The notes under the pieces were generated by a model. The model searched no databases and had not been told where the DNA came from. It worked only from the letters and a program-made list of their open reading frames with translations. A stretch of DNA of 64,000 nucleotides from Calditerrivibrio nitroreducens DSM 19672 (GTDB lineage Bacteria > Chrysiogenota > Deferribacteres > Deferribacterales > Calditerrivibrionaceae): contig NC_014758.1 in assembly GCF_000183405.1 (NCBI RefSeq), positions 930,001 to 994,000 of the forward strand, given 5' to 3'. The translations under genes and the position numbers were made by a program. Below are positions 8,362-16,795 of this stretch, piece after piece. The stretch's first letter is position 1. Every line of letters begins with the position of its first letter.

Positions 8362-8793
8362 ATGAAGATTACTCAGATCTCTGTTTTTATCGAAAACAAG
8401 TCTGGTAGGTTGTATGAGATTTGTGATCTTTTGGGTAGAAATAATCTAAATATCAGGGCACTCTCTCTGGCAGATACATCAGATTTTGGTATTTTAAGAT
8501 TAATAGTGAATGATCCTGAAAAAGCTTTTACCCTGTTAAAACAGAATGGTTTTACAGTTGGGAAAACGGAGGTTATTGCCGTTGAAGTTCCGGATGTGCC
8601 TGGTGGGCTTGCTTCTGTATTGAAGGTTTTGAGTGCCAATGATGTAAATGTCGAGTATATGTACGCATTTGTGGAGAAAAGCTCAGATTTTGCTGTGATG
8701 ATTTTCCGTTTTGATGAGGTTGACAAAGCTCTTGATGCTCTGGAAAAGAATGGAATTAAAACCATTGAGGGTGTTAAAATATACGGTATATAG
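8362..8793 (+). CDS. Tandem ACT-domain protein
   Basis: 143 residues, made of two ACT ligand-binding domains (about 1-68 and 70-143). The first begins [20 protein letters not shown], a classic ACT beta-alpha start with the Gly at the ligand turn; the second has [15 protein letters not shown]. Such proteins usually sense amino acids and are commonly found beside paaK and branched-chain-type transporters. No enzymatic domain is attached, so it is likely a regulator of the neighbouring enzymes or transporter by direct binding. GGGGG precedes the ATG. Confidence 0.85.
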   Translation: MKITQISVFIENKSGRLYEICDLLGRNNLNIRALSLADTSDFGILRLIVNDPEKAFTLLKQNGFTVGKTEVIAVEVPDVPGGLASVLKVLSANDVNVEYMYAFVEKSSDFAVMIFRFDEVDKALDALEKNGIKTIEGVKIYGI

Positions 8794-8802
8794 AGGTGAA
8801 TT

Positions 8803-9912
8803 ATGAAAAAATTTTTTACAATCGCTTTTCTGCTCTGTGCCAGCTATCTTTTTGCTGAGATTAAGATTGGTGCACTCCTTGCTTTAACAGGTCCTGCGTC
8901 TATCCTTGGCCTGCCAGAGAAACAGACACTTGAAATGATGGTGGAGGAAATTAATAAGAATGGTGGTATAAACGGCCAGAAGATCAATCTTATAGTCTAT
9001 GATACCCAAAGTATCGATGATGAGGCAAGAAAGAAATTTATAAGGCTTGTCCAGAAGGATGAAGTGAAGGTAGTTCTGGGGCCAACCACTTCTGGGGAGA
9101 GTTTGGCAATAAAAGATCTTGCATCGCAATTTAAGACGCCTGTTATAAGTATGGCCTCGAGTGATAGAATAGTTAACCCTATCAATAAGTATCTGTTTAA
9201 AGTAGCCCCTTCTGATGATCATGCGGTTCAGACTATTTATGCTTACCTTTCATCAAATAAAAAGATGAAAGTGGCACTTTTGACGGTACAAAATGGTTAT
9301 GGGGATTCTGGAAGGGCATCTCTGCTTAAAGAAGCTAAGAATTTTGGTATAGAGATTGTGGCTGATGAAAAATATCTTGATTCAGATAAAGATATGACAT
9401 CCCATCTTTCAAAAATAGCTGCAAAAAAACCTGATGCTATAATTTGTTGGGGGGTGGGACCTGCTCCTGCTATTATTGCAAAGAATTTCATGCAGCTGAA
9501 AATAAATGCCCAACTTGTTATGAGCCATGGTGTTGCATCGGCTAAGTTTATCGAATTGGCAAAGGATGCTGCAAACGGTATTATACTACCTGCCGGAAGG
9601 ATGATTGTGGCGGAGCAACTACCAGCAAACGATAAGTATAAAGCAATTTTGTTGTCATATATTAAAGATTATGAAAGCAGATACAAAACCCCCGTGTCTA
9701 CGTTTGGGGGGCATGCTTATGATGCCATACAGATAGTTCAACAATCTCTAAAGATGGGGGGAGATGATTTAGCCTCAAATATCGAAAAAATAAAAGGTTA
9801 TGTCGGTACATATGGAACATTTAATTTTTCTGAAACAGATCATAATGGTCTTTCGAAGGATGCATTTGTTATGGTAAAAATAGAAAATATGAAGTGGAAA
9901 CTCTTAAAATAA
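8803..9912 (+). CDS. ABC transporter substrate-binding protein (LivK-like), copy 1
   Basis: Periplasmic ligand-binding protein of the Leu/Ile/Val (Peripla_BP_6) class, 369 residues. Signal peptide MKKFFTIAFLLCASYLFA with cleavage likely after FA, followed by EIKIGALLALTGPAS, the usual start of the mature domain. GHAYDAIQI near the C terminus is a family landmark. It shares long near-identical stretches with the next gene, so the pair is a tandem duplication. With LivH, LivM, LivG and LivF downstream it forms a complete importer. Because it sits between two paaK genes, the ligand may be an aromatic acid or amino acid rather than leucine (inference). Confidence 0.9.
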   Translation: MKKFFTIAFLLCASYLFAEIKIGALLALTGPASILGLPEKQTLEMMVEEINKNGGINGQKINLIVYDTQSIDDEARKKFIRLVQKDEVKVVLGPTTSGESLAIKDLASQFKTPVISMASSDRIVNPINKYLFKVAPSDDHAVQTIYAYLSSNKKMKVALLTVQNGYGDSGRASLLKEAKNFGIEIVADEKYLDSDKDMTSHLSKIAAKKPDAIICWGVGPAPAIIAKNFMQLKINAQLVMSHGVASAKFIELAKDAANGIILPAGRMIVAEQLPANDKYKAILLSYIKDYESRYKTPVSTFGGHAYDAIQIVQQSLKMGGDDLASNIEKIKGYVGTYGTFNFSETDHNGLSKDAFVMVKIENMKWKLLK

Positions 9913-9931
9913 TTTTGTGATGGGGTAACTT

Positions 9932-11059
9932 ATGATGAGAAGGATGATTATTACCTTTTTGATGGTATTAGTTTTTACAACTGTGGCATTGGCCGATATT
10001 AAACTGGGTGCTATTTTTTCAATTACTGGGCCAGCCTCTTACCTTGGTTTGCCTGAAAAACAGACACTGGAAATGCTTGTGGAAGAGTTAAATAAGAAAA
10101 ATGGTATCAACGGAGAAAAGATAGATCTTGTTATCTATGATGATAAAGGGGAAGATGCCGAAGCAAGAAAGAGATTTTTAAGATTGGTACAGAATGACAA
10201 AGTTATTGCAGTGATAGGTCCATCAAGGACCGGGACATCTTTGGCCATAAAAGAGCTTGCACAGGATATGGGGATACCTTTAATTTCTGTAGCTGCAAGT
10301 AAAACCATTGTTTATCCCGTTCAAAAATATATCTTTAAAACTCCACAATCAGATGAACAGGCTGTGGAGAAGATATACGATTATCTGAAAAAAAATGGTA
10401 AGAAAAAGGTTGCTATAATTACTTCTCAGGATGGATTTGGAGATACAGGGAGAAATGCCCTTATTGCTGAAACTAAAAATTATGACCTTGAAATAGTGGC
10501 GGATGAGAGATTCAAAGATACTGATAAAGATATGACATCCCAACTTTCAAAAATTGCTGCCAAAAAACCTGATGCTGTAATCTGTTGGGGTGTTGGTCCT
10601 GCACCTGCTGTAATTGCCAAAAACTATAAGCAGTTGAATATGAATATCCCACTTTTTATGTCCCATGGTGTTGCTTCTAAAAAGTTTATCGAACTTGCAG
10701 GTGCTGCTGCTGATGGAATTTATCTCCCAGCCGGAAGGTTAGTTGTGGTTGACAAATTACCAGATAGTGATAAATATAAACCGATTCTAATGGCATATAA
10801 AAAGAGTTTTGAGTCTAAGTTTAACTCACCGGTTTCCCCTTTCGGTGGGTATGCTTATGATGCTTTCCATCTTTTTAAGATGGCTGTTGAAAAGGCAGGA
10901 AAAGATAAAGCTAAAATTGCTGATGCCCTTCAGAATATAAGAGGTTTTATGGGTGTGACAGGTATATTTAATATGTCAAAAGATGATCATAACGGCTTGG
11001 GTAAAGAGTCTTTTATGATGCTTAGAATTAAAAATGGAGAATGGGAGATTGTTGAATAA
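9932..11059 (+). CDS. ABC transporter substrate-binding protein (LivK-like), copy 2
   Basis: 375 residues, same family and fold as the preceding gene. Signal peptide MMRRMIITFLMVLVFTTVALA, then DIKLGAIFSITGPASYLGLP. The segments DKDMTSQLSKIAAKKPDA and ICWGVGPAPAVIAKN are almost the same as in copy 1, while the N-terminal lobe and the end are more diverged. Start can be either ATG of the ATGATG pair at 9932. The stop is followed directly by the permease: the last A of TAA at 11059 is also the first base of the livH ATG. Two binding proteins for one permease set suggest broadened substrate range or affinity. Confidence 0.9.
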   Translation: MMRRMIITFLMVLVFTTVALADIKLGAIFSITGPASYLGLPEKQTLEMLVEELNKKNGINGEKIDLVIYDDKGEDAEARKRFLRLVQNDKVIAVIGPSRTGTSLAIKELAQDMGIPLISVAASKTIVYPVQKYIFKTPQSDEQAVEKIYDYLKKNGKKKVAIITSQDGFGDTGRNALIAETKNYDLEIVADERFKDTDKDMTSQLSKIAAKKPDAVICWGVGPAPAVIAKNYKQLNMNIPLFMSHGVASKKFIELAGAAADGIYLPAGRLVVVDKLPDSDKYKPILMAYKKSFESKFNSPVSPFGGYAYDAFHLFKMAVEKAGKDKAKIADALQNIRGFMGVTGIFNMSKDDHNGLGKESFMMLRIKNGEWEIVE

Positions 11060-11922
11060 TGCAGTTTTTGTATTCAGGGATTACAAGTGGAAGTATATAT
11101 GCACTTGTGGCTATAGGTTATAACATTATTTACAACACAACAGGTTTGATAAATTTTGCTCAGGGGGAATTTGTGGTTTTGGGTGGTATGCTTATGTATA
11201 CCACCCTCACAATGTTTGGAGTTAATCTTTTTTATGCTTTTTTGATTACGTTTATTTTGATGTTTTTTGTTGGTATCCTTTTTGAAAGGGTCTTTCTAAG
11301 ATATGTTAGACTTAAAACTGAAATAAATCTCATCACCGTCACCATAGCACTTGCCATTATATTAAGGGGTATAGCTATGGTGATCTGGGGTAGGGACTCC
11401 CTTGCAGTACCTTCATATGTAGAGGAAAAAACTGTTATGCTTGCAGGGGGTAGTATCACCAGTCAGAGCATGGTTGTTATTGTTGTATGTTTTTTTACCG
11501 CAATAGTATTATCAACATTTTTTAAATATACTAAATATGGGAAAGCTTTTAGAGCCTGCCATGATGATCAGGTTGCTTCCACTATATGTGGTATAGATGT
11601 AAATTTGATCCGCATGTTGTCCTTTGCAATTGCAAGCCTCCTTGGGGCTCTAGCGGGTGCGATTATCGCCCCAATAACATTTGTCACCTATACTGATGGG
11701 GTTATGTCCGGATTAAAAGGTTTCTCTGCGGCTATCCTTGGAGGAATGGGTAGTTTTTGGGGTGGTCTTTTTGGGGGCTTCTTACTTGGGATAATTGAGG
11801 CATTTTTTGCATTTATATTACCCTCTGGGTTTAAAGATGCCTTTGCTTTTATTATTTTACTATTAATTCTTTTTATAAAGCCATCTGGATTATTTGGTAA
11901 AAAGAAGGCTGTAAGAGTATGA
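11059..11922 (+). CDS. livH: Branched-chain-type ABC transporter permease LivH
   Basis: 287 residues, mostly hydrophobic, with about eight membrane segments. NFAQGEFVVLGGM after the first segments is the LivH hallmark, and ACHDDQVASTICGIDV matches the cytoplasmic EAA-like loop that contacts the ATPases. ILGGMGSFWGGLFGGFLLG near the end is also conserved. It overlaps the preceding gene by one base and the next by four bases (ATGA), showing strong coupling. Confidence 0.93.
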   Translation: MQFLYSGITSGSIYALVAIGYNIIYNTTGLINFAQGEFVVLGGMLMYTTLTMFGVNLFYAFLITFILMFFVGILFERVFLRYVRLKTEINLITVTIALAIILRGIAMVIWGRDSLAVPSYVEEKTVMLAGGSITSQSMVVIVVCFFTAIVLSTFFKYTKYGKAFRACHDDQVASTICGIDVNLIRMLSFAIASLLGALAGAIIAPITFVTYTDGVMSGLKGFSAAILGGMGSFWGGLFGGFLLGIIEAFFAFILPSGFKDAFAFIILLLILFIKPSGLFGKKKAVRV

Positions 11923-12860
11923 AGAAATTAAATCTATTTTATTTAAGTTTTTTGGCTATTGCTATTGTTTTGTTTTATATTTTTGTGGACAATCAGTTTT
12001 ATAAAAGTATTCTGATATACGTAATGATAAATGCCATAAATGCATCGATGTTAAACATACTTTTTGGCTATACCGGTGTTATATCTTTAGGACAGGCTGC
12101 TTTTTATGGGATAGGTGCTTATACCACAGGGATATTGACGGTTCACTTCGGGTATAATCCTTTACTTACCATCTTAATTGGTATTGTAATTGCATCATTT
12201 GTGGCTTTTGTAGTTGGTTACCCCACTTTAAAACTCCATGGGCATTATCTGGCTATGGCTACACTCGGATTCGGAATGATTATGTATATACTTTTTAACG
12301 AGTTTAGTGACTATACCGGTGGCCCCTCAGGGCTTGTTGGAATTCCAAAATTGTCATTATTCGGTTTTAGTCTTGATAATGAGGATAAATTTTACGTTTT
12401 TATATCTATCTTTTTTTTCATATTTTCCATATTGCTCGAACTTTTTGATAAATCTTATATGTCATATAAATTAAAGTTTATCAAAGAGTCAGAGTTTGCT
12501 TCCAAATCGTTTGGTGTGAATGTTTCAAGGGTTAAGCTTATAGTTTTTGTTGTGGTGGCGGCTATTACCTCGCTTACGGGAAGTGTGTTTGCTCTTTATT
12601 CAGGTTTTATAAGTCCCATATCGTTTAACCTTAAATATTCCATAGATATCTTTATAATGGCCACAGTGGGTGGTCTCGGAAGTATCGTGGGGGGGACACT
12701 TGGGGCGACTATGCTTACAGCTTTTCCTGAGCTTATAACAAATTTTGAAGATTATGAGATGATCGTATACGGTATATTGTTACTGATTATCATAATGTTT
12801 TTTCCACAGGGTATTGCAGGTATCTTTAAAAAATTTTGGGGAAGATATGTTAAGTCTTAG
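11919..12860 (+). CDS. livM: Branched-chain-type ABC transporter permease LivM
   Basis: 313 residues with about nine membrane segments, the partner of LivH. NILFGYTGVISLGQAAFYGIGAY is the family signature region (split here: the core is GVISLGQAAFYG), followed by GGPSGLVGIP and the cytoplasmic loop ESEFASKSFGVNVSRVK. GGLGSIVGGTLGA occurs near the C terminus. ATGA overlap with livH. The 3' end overlaps the ATPase gene by 14 bases. Confidence 0.92.
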   Translation: MKKLNLFYLSFLAIAIVLFYIFVDNQFYKSILIYVMINAINASMLNILFGYTGVISLGQAAFYGIGAYTTGILTVHFGYNPLLTILIGIVIASFVAFVVGYPTLKLHGHYLAMATLGFGMIMYILFNEFSDYTGGPSGLVGIPKLSLFGFSLDNEDKFYVFISIFFFIFSILLELFDKSYMSYKLKFIKESEFASKSFGVNVSRVKLIVFVVVAAITSLTGSVFALYSGFISPISFNLKYSIDIFIMATVGGLGSIVGGTLGATMLTAFPELITNFEDYEMIVYGILLLIIIMFFPQGIAGIFKKFWGRYVKS

Positions 12861-13596
12861 GGATATCTCCATAAGCTTTGGTGGTTTAAAAGCTCTCACA
12901 GATGTTACTTTTTCTATAGATGATGGAATAAATGCCCTTATAGGTCCCAATGGTGCTGGGAAGACTACACTTTTTAACGTTGTATCAGGTTTTTTAAAGC
13001 CGGATAAAGGTGCAGTTATATTCAACAATAAAGATATCACATTTAGAGAGCCTTATGAAATTTTTAGTATGGGGATTTCTCGGACTTTTCAAAATCTAAA
13101 TCTTATTAAAGATGCAACTTTGAGGGAAAATCTTTACCTTGGTGTATTTGAAAAAGAGAAACCATCATTTTTAAAAGATATTTTGAGAATGAATAAGATG
13201 TTATGGGAAAAGGTTAACAAAGAGATAGAAGATGTAATGGAGCTTACAAATGTCTCTAAATGGCAGCATCTTAAGCCGGATTCTGCACCATATGGTGTTT
13301 TGAAAAATTTTGAACTTGCAAGAGCATTGATATCGAAGCCAGATCTACTTTTATTGGATGAACCGGCTGCTGGGCTAAACAATGCCGAAAAGGAGAATTT
13401 AGGATTAATCATAGACAAAATTGCAGGTATGGGTATAAAGATTCTAATGGTGGAGCATGACATGTCTTTTGTTTCAAGTCTTGCAAAATATGTTATTTGT
13501 CTAAACTTTGGTAAGGTAATTGCAAAAGGTGCCTATACTGAAATAAGACAGAATGATGAGGTAATAAAAGCTTATCTTGGTGATACAGATGCTTAA
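12847..13596 (+). CDS. livG: ABC transporter ATP-binding protein LivG
   Basis: 249 residues with Walker A GPNGAGKT (33-40), Q-loop ISRTFQNLN and Walker B LLLLDEPAAGLN, followed by the switch histidine in LMVEHDMSFV. The ABC signature region reads APYGVLKNFELARAL where LivG proteins normally have YGxQRxLEIARAL, so the usual Gln is missing. The ATG at 12847, with GGGGAAG upstream, is preferred to an in-frame codon at 12814 that would extend far into livM. ATPase of the import system, on the cytoplasmic face. Confidence 0.9.
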   Translation: MLSLRDISISFGGLKALTDVTFSIDDGINALIGPNGAGKTTLFNVVSGFLKPDKGAVIFNNKDITFREPYEIFSMGISRTFQNLNLIKDATLRENLYLGVFEKEKPSFLKDILRMNKMLWEKVNKEIEDVMELTNVSKWQHLKPDSAPYGVLKNFELARALISKPDLLLLDEPAAGLNNAEKENLGLIIDKIAGMGIKILMVEHDMSFVSSLAKYVICLNFGKVIAKGAYTEIRQNDEVIKAYLGDTDA

Positions 13597-14311
13597 GGTA
13601 ACTTCGCTTACGGTTAAATATGGATCTATAGTAGCTTTGAAGAATGTATCGGTTCACATAAAAAAAGGTGAATTTGTGGCACTTATAGGTTCCAATGGTG
13701 CGGGTAAGACCACACTGCTTAATGCTATTTATGGTTTAGCTGTTTTTGAAGGGGATGTTGTTTTTAAGGATAAAAATTTATCAAATGTGGCTTCTCATAA
13801 GAGGATTGAAATGGGACTATCTCTTGTGCCAGAGGGTAGGAGGGTATTTCCAAATATGACGGTACTTGAAAACCTCGAATTGGGGGGCTTTAAGAAGGAT
13901 AAGCAATTTATAAATAGAAAGATCGATGAGGTGGTTGAACTTTTTCCTGTATTAAAAGAGCGATTCAGACAGCTTGCTGGAATGCTCTCCGGCGGGGAAC
14001 AGCAGATGCTTGCCATTGCAAGAGCATTGATTTCTGATCCTGAACTTTTGCTTATGGATGAGCCTTCGATGGGGCTGGCACCTATGGTGATAAAAGAGGT
14101 GTATGAGAAACTTTCTATTTTAAAAAAGAATGGTCTTACAATTTTCCTTGTTGAGCAGAATGCAATGGCGGCATTGAAGTATGCTGATAGAGGATATGTT
14201 TTGGAAAATGGTAAAATAGTTTTACAGGGTAAAAGTAATGAATTAATAAATGACAATGAGATAAAGCGTGCATATCTTGGTAAGGAATATAAAGAGAAAT
14301 GGGAGAGGTAA
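13589..14311 (+). CDS. livF: ABC transporter ATP-binding protein LivF
   Basis: 240 residues: Walker [10 protein letters not shown] (34-42), signature [15 protein letters not shown], Walker [14 protein letters not shown] and the switch His region [12 protein letters not shown] (Gln in place of His, normal for LivF). [20 protein letters not shown] is a LivF-specific landmark. ATG at 13589 with GGTGA upstream is chosen over TTG 13577 and GTG 13580. The gene overlaps livG by eight bases. It completes the transporter. Confidence 0.92.
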   Translation: MLKVTSLTVKYGSIVALKNVSVHIKKGEFVALIGSNGAGKTTLLNAIYGLAVFEGDVVFKDKNLSNVASHKRIEMGLSLVPEGRRVFPNMTVLENLELGGFKKDKQFINRKIDEVVELFPVLKERFRQLAGMLSGGEQQMLAIARALISDPELLLMDEPSMGLAPMVIKEVYEKLSILKKNGLTIFLVEQNAMAALKYADRGYVLENGKIVLQGKSNELINDNEIKRAYLGKEYKEKWER

Positions 14312-14312
14312 T

Positions 14313-15614
14313 ATGAATTTCTGGCAAAAGGAAGAAGAAACGTTATCCGTTGACGAGATTAAGCAGATTCAATTGGAGCGACTTCAATCGGTTTTGAATC
14401 GAGTTTATGATAATGTAACTTTTTACAGAAAAAAATTTAAAGAAATGGGATTGGAGCCAGAGTCGCTAAAATCTCTTGATGACATTTCAAAATTCCCTTT
14501 TACGTATAAAAGTGATTTAAGAGACAATTACCCCTATGGGATGTTTGCCGTTCCATTGAGGGATATCGTCAGAATTCATTCTTCAAGTGGTACCACCGGA
14601 AAGCCCACCGTTGTTGGGTACACAAGGAATGATCTTGAAAACTGGAAAAATCTGGTGGCCAGAATTATGGTGGCAGGGGGGGTTACTGCAAATGATATCG
14701 TTCATATAGCTTTTACTTATGGTCTTTTTACCGGTGGATTTGGTTTACATTATGCTGCTGAACATATCGGTGCCAGTGTTATTCCGGTATCCAGCGGAAA
14801 TACAAAGAGACAGATCATGATCATGCAGGATTATCGTAGCTCTGTGCTTGTTTGCACGCCTTCATATGCGCTTCATATAGCAGAGACCCTTGATAAATTA
14901 AATCTTACTAAAAATGACATACATCTGAAATATGCCCTTCTGGGGAGTGAACCATGGGGGGAAAAGATAAGGGAAGAGGTGGAAAGGAGGCTTGGAGTTA
15001 TAGCAACTGATAATTATGGTCTTTCTGAAGTTATGGGGCCTGGCGTATCCGGAGAATGCCTGTATAAGAATGGGTTACACGTCAACGAAGATCATTTTTA
15101 TGTGGAGATAATCGATCCTGAAACCTGTGAGCCACTACCTGAAGGTGAAAAAGGTGAACTTGTGATTACAACCCTCACAAGGGAGGCGATGCCACTTATA
15201 AGGTATAGAACGAGAGATATTACAAGGCTTTATAGAGATAAATGCCCCTGTGGAAGGACTCTCATCAAAATGGAAAAACCATCAGGTAGAACGGATGATA
15301 TGATTATAGTAAATGGTGTGAATATATTCCCATCTCAGGTGGAAGAGGTGTTGAAAGAATTTGATCAGACTACACCACATTATATGATATTCGTAAAAAA
15401 GAAGGGGCGGCTTGACATGCTGGAAATAGATATAGAAATGACAGAGGCTTTGTTTTTTGATGAGATGAAAAAGCAAAAGGCTATCCTGGAGCAGATTACA
15501 GAGAGGATGTTTAATGTTTTAGGAATAAAACCAGCGATAAAGTTTGTTGAGCCGAAAACTATTGAGCGTTTTGAAGGGAAAGCCAAAAGGGTGATAGATT
15601 TAAGAAATGTTTGA
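14313..15614 (+). CDS. paaK: Phenylacetate-CoA ligase, copy 2
   Basis: 433 residues, exactly as long as copy 1 and alignable throughout. It carries the adenylation motif [14 protein letters not shown] (from S91), [10 protein letters not shown], the Cys pair in DKCPCGRTL and C-terminal [13 protein letters not shown]. The ATG at 14313 directly follows the livF stop and has GGGAGAGG upstream; an in-frame ATG at 14268 inside livF is not needed. The two ligases at either end of the same transporter operon probably differ in aryl-acid preference (inference). Confidence 0.9.
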   Translation: MNFWQKEEETLSVDEIKQIQLERLQSVLNRVYDNVTFYRKKFKEMGLEPESLKSLDDISKFPFTYKSDLRDNYPYGMFAVPLRDIVRIHSSSGTTGKPTVVGYTRNDLENWKNLVARIMVAGGVTANDIVHIAFTYGLFTGGFGLHYAAEHIGASVIPVSSGNTKRQIMIMQDYRSSVLVCTPSYALHIAETLDKLNLTKNDIHLKYALLGSEPWGEKIREEVERRLGVIATDNYGLSEVMGPGVSGECLYKNGLHVNEDHFYVEIIDPETCEPLPEGEKGELVITTLTREAMPLIRYRTRDITRLYRDKCPCGRTLIKMEKPSGRTDDMIIVNGVNIFPSQVEEVLKEFDQTTPHYMIFVKKKGRLDMLEIDIEMTEALFFDEMKKQKAILEQITERMFNVLGIKPAIKFVEPKTIERFEGKAKRVIDLRNV

Positions 15615-16188
15615 CTTAGAGAAGGTTGTTCATTTCTTTTTTGAGGCCGGAATCCTGCAGAAAATGCAGAGAACTGGTAATATCTTTTTAGGTACCGGTA
15701 ATCAAACAGTGGCTTCCCATTCATTTAGAGTTGCCATTATTGCATACGTACTTTCAAGGATATTGAAGGCTGATAGCTATAAGGTAGTTATTACAGCACT
15801 TTTTCATGATATCGAGGAGAGTAGGACTGGTGATCTAAACTATCTACAGCAGATGTATGTGAAATCGGAAGATGAAAAAGCACTAATGGATGTGATAAAA
15901 GGTTTACCAGTTGAGGGGGAGGTAAAAGATTTTATAAAGGAATATGAAGGTCTTAATACATTAGAGTCTCAAATCGTAAAAGATGCAGATACACTTGAAT
16001 TGATACTTTTTCTTAAAGAAGAATTGGATAAAGGGAATGCTCAGGCAAAAAACTGGATAGATGCGGCAAAACGAAGATTAATTACTGATATTGCAAGGGA
16101 TTTATGTTCATATATAGAAAATGGACACTATTATGATTGGTGGTATGGTATAAGGAATGATTGGGAAAATGGAAGTAAAAAATGGTGA
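15607..16188 (+). CDS. HD-domain phosphohydrolase
   Basis: 193 residues of the HD_3/YfbR-like type: H38 in ASHSFRVA, the H67-D68 pair in [13 protein letters not shown], and the last metal ligand in VKDADTLEL. Family members are 5'-deoxynucleotidases or nucleotide phosphohydrolases using a divalent metal. It overlaps the upstream paaK by eight bases and so is likely in the same transcript, although no functional link is obvious. Confidence 0.8.
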   Translation: MFDLEKVVHFFFEAGILQKMQRTGNIFLGTGNQTVASHSFRVAIIAYVLSRILKADSYKVVITALFHDIEESRTGDLNYLQQMYVKSEDEKALMDVIKGLPVEGEVKDFIKEYEGLNTLESQIVKDADTLELILFLKEELDKGNAQAKNWIDAAKRRLITDIARDLCSYIENGHYYDWWYGIRNDWENGSKKW

Positions 16189-16684
16189 GGAAAGATATCC
16201 TGGCCTATTAGAAACATTTTTCTGTTGTTTGAAGCTTATCTTTTTTTCGGAAAAAGAGCTTCTCAGGATATATATTGATAAAAGATTAACCTACAATCTT
16301 ATAACTATTTTTCTTTTAACTTTATTAATACCTTATAAATCTATTAATTCTGATAATATATATGATTTAGGAAATATAGTCAGGGGAATCTTTTTAACTT
16401 TCTTTTTTATACTTTTTCTTTATCTGTTTATACCGAAAAAGAATATCCCCTTTTTTTTATTCTTAAAGCTATTTTTACCTCTTGAGGTGATAAATATATT
16501 TGCACCAGTTAGTTTTCTATTAAACAGTGAACAGATATTGTATCTTACAACTATTCTTTTATCCTGGTATTTAGCCCTTTCAGTATTCATTTACAGCCGT
16601 ATTACTGGTAGCAGTTATCTTAAAAGTACTTTTGTGATCTTATTAAGTTTTGTAGTTAGTAATATCATGATAATCTTGGAGTAA
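16157..16684 (+). CDS. Unrecognised five-helix membrane protein
   Basis: 175 residues. A cytoplasmic N terminus of about 45 residues is followed by roughly five hydrophobic segments (first near 46-58, last at the C terminus ending MIILE). The layout is like small Yip1-type membrane proteins but no motif settles this. It overlaps the HD gene by 32 bases. The start could be the ATG at 16157, with AAGGA very close, or the one at 16169. Composition is very A/T-rich. No function proposed. Confidence 0.6.
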   Translation: MIGKMEVKNGEERYPGLLETFFCCLKLIFFSEKELLRIYIDKRLTYNLITIFLLTLLIPYKSINSDNIYDLGNIVRGIFLTFFFILFLYLFIPKKNIPFFLFLKLFLPLEVINIFAPVSFLLNSEQILYLTTILLSWYLALSVFIYSRITGSSYLKSTFVILLSFVVSNIMIILE

Positions 16685-16706
16685 TTTTAACGTATTCATA
16701 TTTTAA

Positions 16707-16735
16707 TTGACTAATACTTTTTAATCAGGTAAAAT
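16707..16735 (+). promoter_or_regulatory. Promoter of nifJ
   Basis: TTGACT (16707-16712), 17-base spacer, TAAAAT (16730-16735), 60 bases before the nifJ ATG, which has AAAGGAGG as ribosome binding site. Confidence 0.65.
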
Positions 16736-16795
16736 TAACAATGTATAATTAAATTAAAGAAAATTAAGTGTTACTTAACATAAAAAGGAGGCAAC

